Of a stretch of DNA of 64,000 nt, positions 25,703-36,398 are shown one piece after another. The position numbers were made by a program, and so were the translations under genes. Below the pieces are notes generated by a model, which ran no database searches, had not been told where the DNA came from, and was given only the letters and a program-made list of their open reading frames with translations. Source of the DNA: a virus; IMG/VR virus record IMGVR_UViG_3300024265_000043, positions 1-64,000 of that record; one strand, written 5' to 3'. Each line of letters opens with the position of its first letter. Position 1 is the first letter of the stretch.

Positions 25703-28700
25703 TGCAACCAGTCAACCCATCATTTGAAACTCTTGTAAATAATGCCCAACGCTTCCCTATTGGGCGCGTCTCGGTTTATGAGACAACTAAATCAGTGCCG
25801 TCTCTGGGATTCAATGCGGCATATTATGCTATAGGACAAGAGACTGATATGGATGTCGTTGATTGGTGGTCGGGATTACCAACAACTAATCCAACAGGCG
25901 TTCTTGATGAAGGCACATTCCTCAGTGGATCCAGTATCATTGAAGAATCAACTATTATGGCATTTGATTGGGGTGTTGCTGGCGTTCCCCCTCCTATATC
26001 GGGGAGAAATGATTTATGGGCAATGCGCCAATACGGATTCTTTTTTGCTCGATTCAGCGGTGTTTACACATTCCATATGGATTCATCTCCACACACTCAA
26101 ATGCGGATGGTTTTTGATAGTTCAGTTGCTCAGTTTGAAGATGATGATAGTGTTGTGGTTGATCGTTGGGCAGGGTCCAATTATGAAAAAACACGACAAG
26201 AATTGCATTGGGATAGTCCGTCATTGGTTGCTGGTACGTGGTATCCCATCCAAATAGAATTCCATGTCCCCAAACAATCCGATCCACAGAACGTATCTAC
26301 ATATCTTTGTATGAAATATGAAGAACCTGACGCCACGACTGATCTTGATTTATGGGGCAATAGTGGTGGAGATATCGTTCCTGATTACCAAAGCGATGTG
26401 GGGATCAAGAAAGTATTATCAGCAGGGGTAGTCAATACAACGAATTCATTTCTATCCCCAATTGTCATTCCTTGGGCTTCTGGATTCTCTGGTTCCCGAC
26501 GGCAGGGGCAATCAACAGATTTTAATTTTACTGTCCCAATCCCTGCTACAACAAATATTGAAGTTCAAACGGCAGCGCTTGATACTGAAATTGAAGTAGA
26601 TAGCGTTGATGGATTCCCAACTGAGGGGGCTCTTGGTATCGGGACAAATCCTGATTCTATGGATATTGTTACGTATACAGGATTAGATACCGCCAACAAT
26701 AAATTCACTGGAGTATCAGGAGTTGGAGTAAATGTCGTAGGAGCCCTTGTCAATCAACTGCTAGGTCTTGATAACAATCAATATGTGGCTGGATATGATG
26801 CACTAACAGGAGCATTTGGTCCTATCAAAGGATTTAGATTGATCCAAATCGAAGGCGGTTTATATGACGGAACTTCTACGGATTATTATTCTGACAGAAT
26901 ATGGGGGAATTTATCTCAAAATCCAATAATTGATAGGGATAATAAATCTGTTTCTTGGATCGTGAGAGATTCTTCATGGATGCTGAATAGAAAATACGAT
27001 AAGAATTATCCCAATCAGGCATCATACTCAATGGCGGGGTATTATGAAGCATTCACATCTACCAATCCTGAGGGCGTGGCTCGCCCTATATGCTATGATA
27101 GATGGACTTCTGGCAACGCCGTGCGCGATATCTTCATGTTGGCAGGCGTTGATCCAGTGTTACTATTTCAACGCGAGAGAATCGCCATATCAGCGTCTCC
27201 AGCGTTTGCGTCCGATTATGGCAGGTATTTGGTTAGCGGAGATCTAATCCTTGATGGAAACCCTAGATACGGGCATCCTGAGAGCATTGAACAACTCAGT
27301 CCTGATGATAGATATATGTGGCAATTCGGCTATGGCACAACTCTATTTGAGAATATTGCCGAAATTGTCAGAGTCTTTGCCTATAACTTTGGCTTTACAC
27401 CGAATGGATTTGCCAAATCTCAGCCAATTGGATTGCCCGATAATGAATTAATTATCAGTGATGCTGAAGTTACTTCGGTTGATACTGCACAAACATGGCT
27501 GGATAAAGCATCAACTGGAGCCTTATCAGCATTTAAGGCGAAATATATTGAGCCTGATGGAACGCCTTCTGTAGGAATGAAAGTATTATTAAGTGCTCAA
27601 TTTTTTAATGATCTTGATCTTATCGTAGGAAGACATTCTGGAGCCAGCCAGGTGATCAAATTGAAAGTTGATGGAGTATTCCAAACGAGTTTGATTATTG
27701 ACGGGCAAACAGTTGCTGGTACTGGTGGAGGCGGTGATGAATTTGATATCACGCGATCTGCTGGAGATTGGTTCTTTAATGATGGGGTTGATACTTCTGG
27801 ATTCAATCCTAGTATTATCAAGATAGCCGCTCCAGTTGCTTATACATCGAAGGCCGTGGAACTTGAAGTTGTCAGCGGGGTAATTCGATTCAATGCTTTC
27901 TTCCTATATAGCAATAGTTCAAGGACGACAATAAGAGATATTGATGAAACTGTGATGTCCACTCTCCGGATGGAAAAAGATATTGAAAACCAGAGAAATG
28001 AAATCGCTGTAATTGGAGCGCTTCAAGGCGTTGCAAGAACAGTAGACGGTCAGATTATAAATACAAATAATCCAATCTATATACATGTGGTTAGTAGATC
28101 AACTGACTTGGGATCAATATATGATTCATCATCTAAGAATTATATTGGGCATATCGTATCGACAGAAATTTATGACGAGAGGATTCTTGACCAAGAACGT
28201 GCCGATTATGTTTCTATTTTTGCGCTTAGAGAATATCGAGAACAATTAGCCTCTGGGGCGGCAGAGATCATGTTTGATCCGAGGTTAGACATCTTAGATA
28301 GTATTGGGATGACTGATGTACATAGCAATGTTATGGACGGACGGCAGGTATGGTTATCTTCAATATCTGAAATCTATGCAATTGATGCTGCTGGAATTCC
28401 TTCGTATACGACTAGGATAAATGATGCGACTCAGCGGGAGCCGCTACCAAGTATGCGATTCAAGCCTGAGCCCGATCTTTCAGATTGGGATGGTGAACCA
28501 ATTGTAAACATAAATTTATTCTATCGAGGATATCGAGCTGCGGGGAATGATGCGAGTCAAGTTGCTCAAGTAATAACCATAGCGAATAGTCCTGGCTGGG
28601 TTGTTAATATGTGGGCTGGCTATTTCATATCCGATGAAACAGGGCATTTATATGAAATTGAATCAAATACTGCCGATACTGTAACTCTCGTTGAATTCCC

Positions 28701-30711
28701 GTCTATTTGGGAGGGTATTAATTGGGCGATTACATTTGACCCCTTGGATGCAGAGAATGGCGAACCGATTGATATTAGATACGATCAAATTTCAAATGCC
28801 AAGGTTGAAATACAAATTGTGGGTAAAAATGGAAGACTAATTGCCAATCTGAATGAAGATACGAGAGACACTATTGTTAATTGGGGCCCCAATAAGCGAA
28901 TCCTATGGAATGGTGAAGTACAATTTGGAGCGAGAGAAGGACGGGTAGATTATCTCGTATCCAAATATACTCTATTTGAGTTTAGGGAAAAACTTCCTAT
29001 CGCCATAAGATTTATATCCAAGATTCAAAATCAATCCACAGGGGCTGAAGAAACCGTTTCTATTGTGTCTCATTCTGAGAATATTGACGGCACGACAATT
29101 TATACTGAGCCATTCATACATTCAACAACGAGAGAGGGAGAAGTAACGCTACATAATCCAAATGGAGCGGCCAAGATTATTCCCAGGATATTGGATGGCG
29201 GTTATTATATTGGTGCGCGAGCATCTGGAAATGTATCAGGATCAGATAATACTATAATTGATGCGGGAAGACTCATCGAGGTCATTGATCAAGGAGGTGG
29301 TCTTTATAGATTGATGATTGAAGGAAGAGGATCTGGTGGGTTTAATCCATTTTCGCTGAATGAATTTAATGGCAAATGGGTGATGTCGGGCAAGAGCGGA
29401 GCAGTTTCCGAAATTATTGATACCGGATTCGACGCTGATGATGGATGGATTGAAATTCAGATGCCAAATGCGGTTACTGCGGCAGATTATTTGAAGCATT
29501 CTGGATTTGAGGGCACGTTCAATTTATGGAGAAACGGGGATCTATCAGATACGAGAGACGATGCAGAATATCCTTGGCTTAAAATTGTAGAGAATCAACA
29601 TCAATCTATTGCATTCAAACAATCTGACAATAGTGGCCTTGGGCTCAAATTGAAATTCACCTCTCCTGATTTTTGGGTTGAGAATATCAATGAAAATATG
29701 TTTCTCGATGGGATTAGCATTGTTGCTTCTTCTGGGTCATTAGAAATAATGCTTCAAGCGAAATTCAAAACGATATGTGAAAACGAATTAACAATTAATT
29801 ATGAGGGGAATATTTATACTATTCCTGCTGGCTCTGATATAAAACTTGCGCAAAATGGTGCTGGGGGGAATCAATCTGCGCTCGATCCAGATGATAATAA
29901 TAGATATTCATCAGGCATCTTGGATTCTGGGTTCAAATCATTAAATATTTCTTTTCAGATATATTGGAGTAAATATTACCCAACAAAATTATGGATGTCT
30001 GCTGGGCAATCTCCAGATGCGCATAATCCCACAGAGGGAACATTTGTAATTGCCGATATAATAAATCTAAAACCCAGAGGGAGATCACAACGGTCAGTAT
30101 TCATTCGTTGCCCTAAAATTGCACCAAAGGCAAAATCTTTTGTCATGGCACCATATATGGAGATTCATCAAATAGCCTCAGGAGACATTATAACTCAGGC
30201 TCAAATTGATGCGGGAAGAAGGCCCGTAAATAGAAATACGGCTGGAGAGATCGGCAATATTCTGACAGAAAATTTAGATTTCGAACTTGATTTACCTGCT
30301 TATAATGAATTTACCGCAGCTAGAGATTTATTTGTAACTGTAAATCCTTCTTCTTTGCAGCAATCCGATGGCCCCAGTGAATCTTTATATTTTTGGAGAT
30401 CACTTACCAATGGGAATACACCTGATAGAGTTGTTTGGGAATTTCTGATTAAACAAGTTATATTTGATAGAATTGGGCGCACGCCTTTGAATTTGCCCGA
30501 TTTTGATATATTTGATCAGGAGGATCAAGAGGAAGTGACATCAACAGATTTTACATTCACAGATTGGAATGCGATTGTTGCATTTTGGCACCCAGAATCT
30601 GGATTCACCACCAGACTTATTCAAGGCGGGACGAATTGGGAATTCATTAAATTCAATGCCAGCAACCTAAATCTACAGAGATTATTGCCTATAAGCGAAT
30701 GGATTAAATGA
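25702..30711 (+). CDS. large tail tip protein with PA14-like domain
   Basis: At 1669 residues this is the largest gene of the window. Around residues 100-225 it has the pattern of a PA14 domain: Y-G-F-F-F-A-R-F-S-G-V-Y-T-F-H-M-D-S, then an Asp-rich middle and a W-Y-P-I-Q-I-E strand. PA14 domains bind glycans or cell surfaces. Residues about 290-345 contain a D-T-E-I-E-V-D-S-V-D-G-F-P pattern common in phage tail proteins. The middle carries hub-like regions and the C-terminal 600 residues are beta-rich. It probably forms the tail tip or central fibre that contacts the host. Confidence 0.65.
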   Translation: MQPVNPSFETLVNNAQRFPIGRVSVYETTKSVPSLGFNAAYYAIGQETDMDVVDWWSGLPTTNPTGVLDEGTFLSGSSIIEESTIMAFDWGVAGVPPPISGRNDLWAMRQYGFFFARFSGVYTFHMDSSPHTQMRMVFDSSVAQFEDDDSVVVDRWAGSNYEKTRQELHWDSPSLVAGTWYPIQIEFHVPKQSDPQNVSTYLCMKYEEPDATTDLDLWGNSGGDIVPDYQSDVGIKKVLSAGVVNTTNSFLSPIVIPWASGFSGSRRQGQSTDFNFTVPIPATTNIEVQTAALDTEIEVDSVDGFPTEGALGIGTNPDSMDIVTYTGLDTANNKFTGVSGVGVNVVGALVNQLLGLDNNQYVAGYDALTGAFGPIKGFRLIQIEGGLYDGTSTDYYSDRIWGNLSQNPIIDRDNKSVSWIVRDSSWMLNRKYDKNYPNQASYSMAGYYEAFTSTNPEGVARPICYDRWTSGNAVRDIFMLAGVDPVLLFQRERIAISASPAFASDYGRYLVSGDLILDGNPRYGHPESIEQLSPDDRYMWQFGYGTTLFENIAEIVRVFAYNFGFTPNGFAKSQPIGLPDNELIISDAEVTSVDTAQTWLDKASTGALSAFKAKYIEPDGTPSVGMKVLLSAQFFNDLDLIVGRHSGASQVIKLKVDGVFQTSLIIDGQTVAGTGGGGDEFDITRSAGDWFFNDGVDTSGFNPSIIKIAAPVAYTSKAVELEVVSGVIRFNAFFLYSNSSRTTIRDIDETVMSTLRMEKDIENQRNEIAVIGALQGVARTVDGQIINTNNPIYIHVVSRSTDLGSIYDSSSKNYIGHIVSTEIYDERILDQERADYVSIFALREYREQLASGAAEIMFDPRLDILDSIGMTDVHSNVMDGRQVWLSSISEIYAIDAAGIPSYTTRINDATQREPLPSMRFKPEPDLSDWDGEPIVNINLFYRGYRAAGNDASQVAQVITIANSPGWVVNMWAGYFISDETGHLYEIESNTADTVTLVEFPSIWEGINWAITFDPLDAENGEPIDIRYDQISNAKVEIQIVGKNGRLIANLNEDTRDTIVNWGPNKRILWNGEVQFGAREGRVDYLVSKYTLFEFREKLPIAIRFISKIQNQSTGAEETVSIVSHSENIDGTTIYTEPFIHSTTREGEVTLHNPNGAAKIIPRILDGGYYIGARASGNVSGSDNTIIDAGRLIEVIDQGGGLYRLMIEGRGSGGFNPFSLNEFNGKWVMSGKSGAVSEIIDTGFDADDGWIEIQMPNAVTAADYLKHSGFEGTFNLWRNGDLSDTRDDAEYPWLKIVENQHQSIAFKQSDNSGLGLKLKFTSPDFWVENINENMFLDGISIVASSGSLEIMLQAKFKTICENELTINYEGNIYTIPAGSDIKLAQNGAGGNQSALDPDDNNRYSSGILDSGFKSLNISFQIYWSKYYPTKLWMSAGQSPDAHNPTEGTFVIADIINLKPRGRSQRSVFIRCPKIAPKAKSFVMAPYMEIHQIASGDIITQAQIDAGRRPVNRNTAGEIGNILTENLDFELDLPAYNEFTAARDLFVTVNPSSLQQSDGPSESLYFWRSLTNGNTPDRVVWEFLIKQVIFDRIGRTPLNLPDFDIFDQEDQEEVTSTDFTFTDWNAIVAFWHPESGFTTRLIQGGTNWEFIKFNASNLNLQRLLPISEWIK

Positions 30712-32975
30712 GAGAGACTTTTACTCAGCAAGTCGAAGATCGCATTGAGCGTGAACAGCGTCGAGGCAGAAATGTGCGCATTGGTAAGGGAAAGTCTGTA
30801 CTATTTCAGGTTGGCACTGGGAAACGTCTTCTGGAAAATTTGAGACCAGCACAATTTGAATGGCGATGTGCTTTTCTTCAGGAAACCAAATTTGCACTGA
30901 CGGGAGTGAATACTCAAGTTACTCCTTCGAGCATAATTGTGAACACCGTTGATAGTGGTGTGGCTGGCGTATTTGATATAGATGCCCGAACTTATACTGA
31001 TGGTTCACAAACATGGACAATCAATGAATGGGCCCAATTCTACTTAAAAGTTGATACAGAATATTATCAGATAGTATCAAACACAGTTGATGAATTAACC
31101 CTTGATATAAATATTGGCGTTTCTATTGACGATGGCACATATGATATAGTCCCCTTCGTTCCAAATTCATTAGTGGGGACTTTAATCCAACCAGATGAGA
31201 ATGATGATCAGATTTATGTTGTTCAATCAAATACAGAGACGCAGATATTCATAGAATTTGATCGGGGCGCTGCATTTAGAACTATTGCATCAGGCACCGT
31301 AACAACTGGTGACGCAGGGGCTCCATTTGATACTTTTGACGATCTTGCATTTGGGAGCAATTCTGACGATCAATGGAACGATTATACTATATATTTCTAT
31401 TCAGGAAACAATCAGGGCGAGTCTCGTCTAATATCTGATTTCCAAACATCAACTGGCAGATTTATTTTAAGTACTGGATTCACAAATGCGATTCAGATTG
31501 GCGATACCTTTAGAATAAACAGATCACTTTTATGGGTTGGAACAGGAGCGACTTTTAGAATAGAGACTGGTTATACTCCATCAAATTTAGATTTCGAGAA
31601 TTCATCAACGCCTCCAGTTTTGAGAATATTAGGGTCATCAAAAGAGGGAGCGATTGACGATCAACAAATGCCTACTCCATATCTCGGCATGTATTCTGCT
31701 GAAGTATATGTTGCAGGGCGAAAATCATTCAAATTAGATATTGATTATGTTGGCGCTCTAAGCATTTACACTGTTAATACGTCTACGAATGAAAGATTGC
31801 TGGTGTTTTCATCTCCTGTTAGGGCGAGAGGGAGTGATTCCATTGTATTTTCATTGCCTGGCAGAGTTTATACAAGAATTGAAATTTACAATTATGTACC
31901 AGAGACTCTATATGGTACCTTAAAAGTATCTGGCATTGCACAATTCCTGAATTCATGGAGAGATTTAACATCAAGTGCGCCGATATGGGTAAGCCTAACT
32001 GGTGCAGATTCAAGTGATGTTGACGATCCTGATACCATGCTATCCGATTCGATTGAATTGGAATGGATCAATAATGTCTTTTTGAGGGAAAACGGCAAGA
32101 CAGAAATATATATATCAGATACCGAAGGTGGGACATTCACTTTGAACGCAACGGTTTTAGCCTCAGAGACTAGGAGAGTTGTGCCGTTGGCTCCAGGCAC
32201 TACAAAATGGTTCAAATTGCAACACGTTTCTGCTTCTGGTGTTATTGGCGGGATAACTGATGCACGGAAAGGGGTGACTTCTAATCCAGGTCTTGGCAAT
32301 GTTGATGTTGATATCCAATGGTCAGATAATGGTGGTTCTCAGGTATTCAGAAATGAAAATGGATGGTATAATGATGCCATATTGAGAGCAAAAGTGATAG
32401 TCTCTTCTGATTTGACTATTTCGGATATAAGATATCAGGAGACTGGTCAATCGGAACAATCTATTGGAAGTTCGTCTCCTGCGTTAGCTCCGGCAATTGT
32501 AACTGAAGCAATTAGTACAATCAGAGTGAAGATCATTTTCACAAATGGCATGTCTACTTCATGGCTAATCTTTAATTTCCAATACGATAAGACTGCTCCA
32601 AGCGTCCCTGTATTTGTAGTTGATAGCGGCAAAGCGCAGAATTATGAAATCACTGTTCCAATTGACAGTGGCGGCGTTGATGCATTATCGGGCTTATCGC
32701 ATTGGGAGTGGTTCTTTAATGCTGATGGAACAGATCCAATAAGTAGCGATCCTCCTCTAAGGGTAACAGCATCGGGAGCATTTAGGCTTGGGCTTGCAGA
32801 TTATGAATTGACTTCAAATGAATTTTATCTATGGGCAAGATCAGTTGATGTTGCGGGCAATAAATCAATTTGGGTACAATATAATGGTGCCTCAGGATTT
32901 TTAGATTTGAATCAGTCTGAAGTTAAGGGTAGCTTTGAGATCAGAGATATACATGAATTCGCACAACCAATATAG
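30708..32975 (+). CDS. tail tip/fibre-associated protein
   Basis: A 755-residue beta-rich protein whose ATG overlaps the stop of the previous gene (ATGA). Around residues 190-270 it has an Asp/Gly-rich module (G-T-V-T-T-G-D-A-G-A-P-F and S-G-N-N-Q-G-E-S-R). Near residues 620-730 there is an Ig- or fibronectin-like block: D-K-T-A-P-S-V-P, then L-S-G-L-S-H-W-E-W and V-D-V-A-G-N-K-S. Such blocks are common in exposed tail proteins. It lies between tip and fibre genes. Confidence 0.55.
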   Translation: MRETFTQQVEDRIEREQRRGRNVRIGKGKSVLFQVGTGKRLLENLRPAQFEWRCAFLQETKFALTGVNTQVTPSSIIVNTVDSGVAGVFDIDARTYTDGSQTWTINEWAQFYLKVDTEYYQIVSNTVDELTLDINIGVSIDDGTYDIVPFVPNSLVGTLIQPDENDDQIYVVQSNTETQIFIEFDRGAAFRTIASGTVTTGDAGAPFDTFDDLAFGSNSDDQWNDYTIYFYSGNNQGESRLISDFQTSTGRFILSTGFTNAIQIGDTFRINRSLLWVGTGATFRIETGYTPSNLDFENSSTPPVLRILGSSKEGAIDDQQMPTPYLGMYSAEVYVAGRKSFKLDIDYVGALSIYTVNTSTNERLLVFSSPVRARGSDSIVFSLPGRVYTRIEIYNYVPETLYGTLKVSGIAQFLNSWRDLTSSAPIWVSLTGADSSDVDDPDTMLSDSIELEWINNVFLRENGKTEIYISDTEGGTFTLNATVLASETRRVVPLAPGTTKWFKLQHVSASGVIGGITDARKGVTSNPGLGNVDVDIQWSDNGGSQVFRNENGWYNDAILRAKVIVSSDLTISDIRYQETGQSEQSIGSSSPALAPAIVTEAISTIRVKIIFTNGMSTSWLIFNFQYDKTAPSVPVFVVDSGKAQNYEITVPIDSGGVDALSGLSHWEWFFNADGTDPISSDPPLRVTASGAFRLGLADYELTSNEFYLWARSVDVAGNKSIWVQYNGASGFLDLNQSEVKGSFEIRDIHEFAQPI

Positions 32976-32983
32976 GAAATGAT

Positions 32984-35383
32984 GTGGCAAGAGCAGTAAT
33001 TATAAATGTATCAGGTATAGATTCCGAAAACGGCGTTGCTGATGAAACACTCGTGGCTGGTCCTTGGGATCCTGCAACTATAGGCATTGCGGGTGGCGTG
33101 AATCTTGATTTCTTTCCTGCAATCTATAGTGAGGATTTTACGCCAGGTGGATCAACTGGCTTTTTCTTAGGTCATTGGGCCGATGGCTTTGGGGGTCAAT
33201 TCTCTGCCATTAAAGTGAATATAGGCTTTATCGGAGATTATGTTATACAATCCCCTTATTTGTATAGTTTGTCTTCTGGTACGCCGACAGTATCTCCCAA
33301 TGATGGTATTGTTTTGAGCGCGGTTACGGACCAAGCAGGCTTGACTGTTTATGAAGATGCTAATAAACGGATTGAGATTGGCTATTTGTCTGCTGGTGTA
33401 TTCGGAATAAAGGCAAATAATACTTCAGGGAATCTTCTATTTGAAATTTCTGACACTCGACAAGTGATTGGCAGAATAGAGATTGATGATGAGTCATTAT
33501 TTAGCACTGGGTTTGTTTCTGGGCAACAAGGGTTCAAAATATTTGATGACGGTAGTGCTGAATTTGAAAATATAACAGCTCGGGGCGAATTTAGATCTTC
33601 CATTATAGTCCAAGATGAAATACATGCTTTGGGCGGTCAATTCATGGCAAATACTGCCGGATTATTGCTCAATGATATGATAACAGTAAGTTCCCCAACG
33701 CAATTTTCTATGCGGATTAAAGACCCTCCATCGGGGCATGCTCAATTATTTGCTGTAAATGATCTTGTAAGAGTAAAGGATGGCTCAGGCAAGGATAATT
33801 TCATTAGGGTTGATTCTGTATCAGACTCAGGGGATCATTATTTATATACTTGCACTCTACAAAATGGCACAGCGGGTACATTCTATATTGGTACTGCCAT
33901 AGTTTATTGGGGCAACACAACTGTAGGCAATCTCCTTAATATCGTTGGAGTGGGTGCAGATGCGCCGTATATGGATATTTTCAGCCATACGGGGAGTCCT
34001 TGGTCAAGTACAAGCACAAATCTACGTATAGGCAACCTTGATGGGGTTACAGATGCAGATTTCACGAATCTTGGCGGATATGGTCTATATGCTGATAATA
34101 TCTTCTTAAAAGGCTCATATCAAAGCAGTGCGGGGAGCGGTCAACGGATTACGCTCAATGAAGATGAAGGCAGTGGTGCTAATAATGCGATGATTTTTTA
34201 TGAGGCTGGAGGAACAGAAACAGTAAGAATAGATGATACAATTCACGGATCCGCTGCTGGAATAAGAATAACAGTCGTTCCGGGGATAACCACAGAAATT
34301 ACTGGCGCTCAAATAGAAATAGTATCTAGTATAGGGGCCGCTACTCCTGCTATTCTTGCTACCTTAACTTCTCCTTCTAGTGTAGTTGATACTGGTGTTG
34401 TTAGAGGAGATTATGATAGTTCAGAGGCTGATGCTTTTGGATTACTAAGAGCAGGTATCTGGGGAAGATCTGTAATATCTCATGTAAGCGCTACTTCAGA
34501 TGCAGTCGGTATTTATGGAACAGCCACAAACTCTGGCTCAGGCGCTGCCTATGCTGGCTACTTCGCCGCTGGTGATGTCTATATTGCAGATAATTTGGGG
34601 GTGGGGACGGATTCGCCACAGTTCTTTCTTGATATAGGTGATTCTGTTAGTCAACCTGGGATACGAACTCTTGGGTTCACTTATAATGGCATTCGTATGG
34701 ATACTGATAGTGCTAACGCGGCTGCTAGAAATTATTTTGCAGGGGCGAATTTTACAGTTTTTGGAGATTATGGAATTGTTCAAAGCAATGCTAAAGATGG
34801 AGACCCAGTTGCAGCAGGAACAACACGATTTTATATTGATTCAGCAGGCAACGTCGGCATCGGGACGAGTTCGCCAAGCGAATTATTAGAGGTAGAAAAA
34901 GATCATACTCTACCGACAGGTATACGTGTTGACAATCCTGATACTGGGGCGGGAGTAAATTCGCTCTCAAAATTTGCAGCCGCTTCAAGCACGGCACTTA
35001 TTGAAATAATCTCCCACGGTGGTAGTAGAGTAGTAACAAGGTATGGCGTTACTGTCGCTGACTACGCAGAAGTAGTAGCTACTGCCGGTGATGGCTTATT
35101 AATTGGCACTTTTACAAATGCTACGCCTATCATATTTGGAACAAATAATGCAGAAAGAATGAGAATTGATTCCTCTGGCAGTGTCGGCATCGGTGGTATC
35201 CCAGCCACATCAGCACTTCTTGATCTCCAAAGCACCACGGGCGCATTACTCGTACCAAGGATGACCACTACACAAAGAAACGCATTAACGCCAGTTGACG
35301 GAATGGTGATTTATAATATCACCACAAACGCATTTAATTTTCACGAAAATACCCTATGGCGAACTGGCTCTGGATTAGTATAG
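32984..35383 (+). CDS. tail fibre / receptor-binding protein
   Basis: A 799-residue protein starting with GTG 8 nt after the previous gene. It has several short N-[VL]-G-[IV]-G-[TI]-[SD]-S-P motifs (about residues 535-545 and 622-630), typical of trimeric phage fibres, then the ending T-G-A-L-L-V-P-R-M-T-T-T-Q-R-N-A-L followed by D-G-M-V-I-Y-N, a common fibre C-terminus. There is no intramolecular chaperone domain. It probably recognises the host receptor. It is the last gene of the rightward arm; the strand switches 6 nt later. Confidence 0.75.
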   Translation: MARAVIINVSGIDSENGVADETLVAGPWDPATIGIAGGVNLDFFPAIYSEDFTPGGSTGFFLGHWADGFGGQFSAIKVNIGFIGDYVIQSPYLYSLSSGTPTVSPNDGIVLSAVTDQAGLTVYEDANKRIEIGYLSAGVFGIKANNTSGNLLFEISDTRQVIGRIEIDDESLFSTGFVSGQQGFKIFDDGSAEFENITARGEFRSSIIVQDEIHALGGQFMANTAGLLLNDMITVSSPTQFSMRIKDPPSGHAQLFAVNDLVRVKDGSGKDNFIRVDSVSDSGDHYLYTCTLQNGTAGTFYIGTAIVYWGNTTVGNLLNIVGVGADAPYMDIFSHTGSPWSSTSTNLRIGNLDGVTDADFTNLGGYGLYADNIFLKGSYQSSAGSGQRITLNEDEGSGANNAMIFYEAGGTETVRIDDTIHGSAAGIRITVVPGITTEITGAQIEIVSSIGAATPAILATLTSPSSVVDTGVVRGDYDSSEADAFGLLRAGIWGRSVISHVSATSDAVGIYGTATNSGSGAAYAGYFAAGDVYIADNLGVGTDSPQFFLDIGDSVSQPGIRTLGFTYNGIRMDTDSANAAARNYFAGANFTVFGDYGIVQSNAKDGDPVAAGTTRFYIDSAGNVGIGTSSPSELLEVEKDHTLPTGIRVDNPDTGAGVNSLSKFAAASSTALIEIISHGGSRVVTRYGVTVADYAEVVATAGDGLLIGTFTNATPIIFGTNNAERMRIDSSGSVGIGGIPATSALLDLQSTTGALLVPRMTTTQRNALTPVDGMVIYNITTNAFNFHENTLWRTGSGLV

Positions 35384-35389
35384 CCGAGA

Positions 35390-35974
35390 TTACTTCTTCC
35401 CAATAAGTTTCTCGCATTGTGTTTTTGCTACGAGAATCTTATCATAAAACTCAATTATCCATGTTGCAGTTTCTTGGATTTGTTCCTCGATATAGCGCTC
35501 CATAACGATGAATAACTCAAGCATATCATCCCATTTCGGCTGAATAAGCCCCGCGTGTTGATGGAATTCAATCTTGATTTTCTTCTGTCCCTTAGAAGTC
35601 AATTCCTCTATGTGATTAATTAATCTGTTATGGATTCTCATGGTTGGTAAATCTTTTCCAGCAGTTCTGGGCCCTGATGCGCCACCCATTTGCTGGAATA
35701 TCTCAACCTTTCCGTCAGCATCTCTCTCAAATGCTTTCGCTTGGAGAGCCCTTGTAACCATATCCATTTCATCAAAGGTTGGTTTTTCAATCTTCTCTGT
35801 CATCATAGATTTAAAAGCATTGACTGCATTATCCATGTCAACTTCTGACATTTTTGAACTCACATCAACATCCATGAACATTCTAGTCATGCCATGCCCT
35901 ACAGGTTTAATATCCCTGATTTCAAGTTCCAGATATACTATATCTTGCTCTTCGTTGTTCTTTTTATCAGCCAT
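35390..35974 (-). CDS. hypothetical protein, last gene of the leftward arm
   Basis: A 194-residue acidic, Met-rich protein with an N-terminal charged stretch and a helical C-terminal half. No family recognised. Its 3' end faces the tail-fibre gene with only 6 nt between the two stops, and no terminator hairpin fits there, so the two arms may be transcribed into each other. Confidence 0.55.
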   Translation of the reverse strand: MADKKNNEEQDIVYLELEIRDIKPVGHGMTRMFMDVDVSSKMSEVDMDNAVNAFKSMMTEKIEKPTFDEMDMVTRALQAKAFERDADGKVEIFQQMGGASGPRTAGKDLPTMRIHNRLINHIEELTSKGQKKIKIEFHQHAGLIQPKWDDMLELFIVMERYIEEQIQETATWIIEFYDKILVAKTQCEKLIGKK

Positions 35975-35978
35975 TATT

Positions 35979-36389
35979 TTATCCTTGTGTTAAGTTGATC
36001 TCTGTTATTTTGTGAGCCTTATCACTCAATGGGATTGTCTCACCATCTTTGAATCTTTTCCATGCAGATATTGTGAATATCCAGGCAACACTAATATTAA
36101 CATATCCCATAGCATCCATGCTCTCATTTACAAGCGGAAATGAAAATTCATGTTTTTTGAATATCTTATTCAATCCCTGCCTTCGACCCGAATGTGAATC
36201 CCCAACGATATAAACCGTGACAGTTTCCGGTTCTATATCATCTTTCATTTCCACTCTATTTCCGCACTTTATGCACGAGAACATTTGCCCTTTAAGTTCA
36301 TTCGTTTCAATTTCATTTCCAACTAATATCAAAGTCATAATTGGAATTACCATGAAATTGGTTTCACCGCATTGTGGACATTCTACCAT
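35979..36389 (-). CDS. zinc-ribbon protein
   Basis: A 136-residue protein with C-P-Q-C near residues 4-7 and C-I-K-C near residues 39-42, the two halves of a zinc ribbon separated by a hydrophobic strand. The C-terminal 80 residues contain W-I-F-T-I-S-A-W and show no motif. GGAGAAATT precedes the ATG. It follows DnaB in the operon and may bind nucleic acid or a replication protein. Confidence 0.55.
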   Translation of the reverse strand: MVECPQCGETNFMVIPIMTLILVGNEIETNELKGQMFSCIKCGNRVEMKDDIEPETVTVYIVGDSHSGRRQGLNKIFKKHEFSFPLVNESMDAMGYVNISVAWIFTISAWKRFKDGETIPLSDKAHKITEINLTQG

Positions 36390-36398
36390 AATTTCTCC

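Noticed and set aside
35375-35400. Bidirectional terminator between converging arms
   Set aside because: Only 6 nt separate the two stop codons and no hairpin with a T tract is present.
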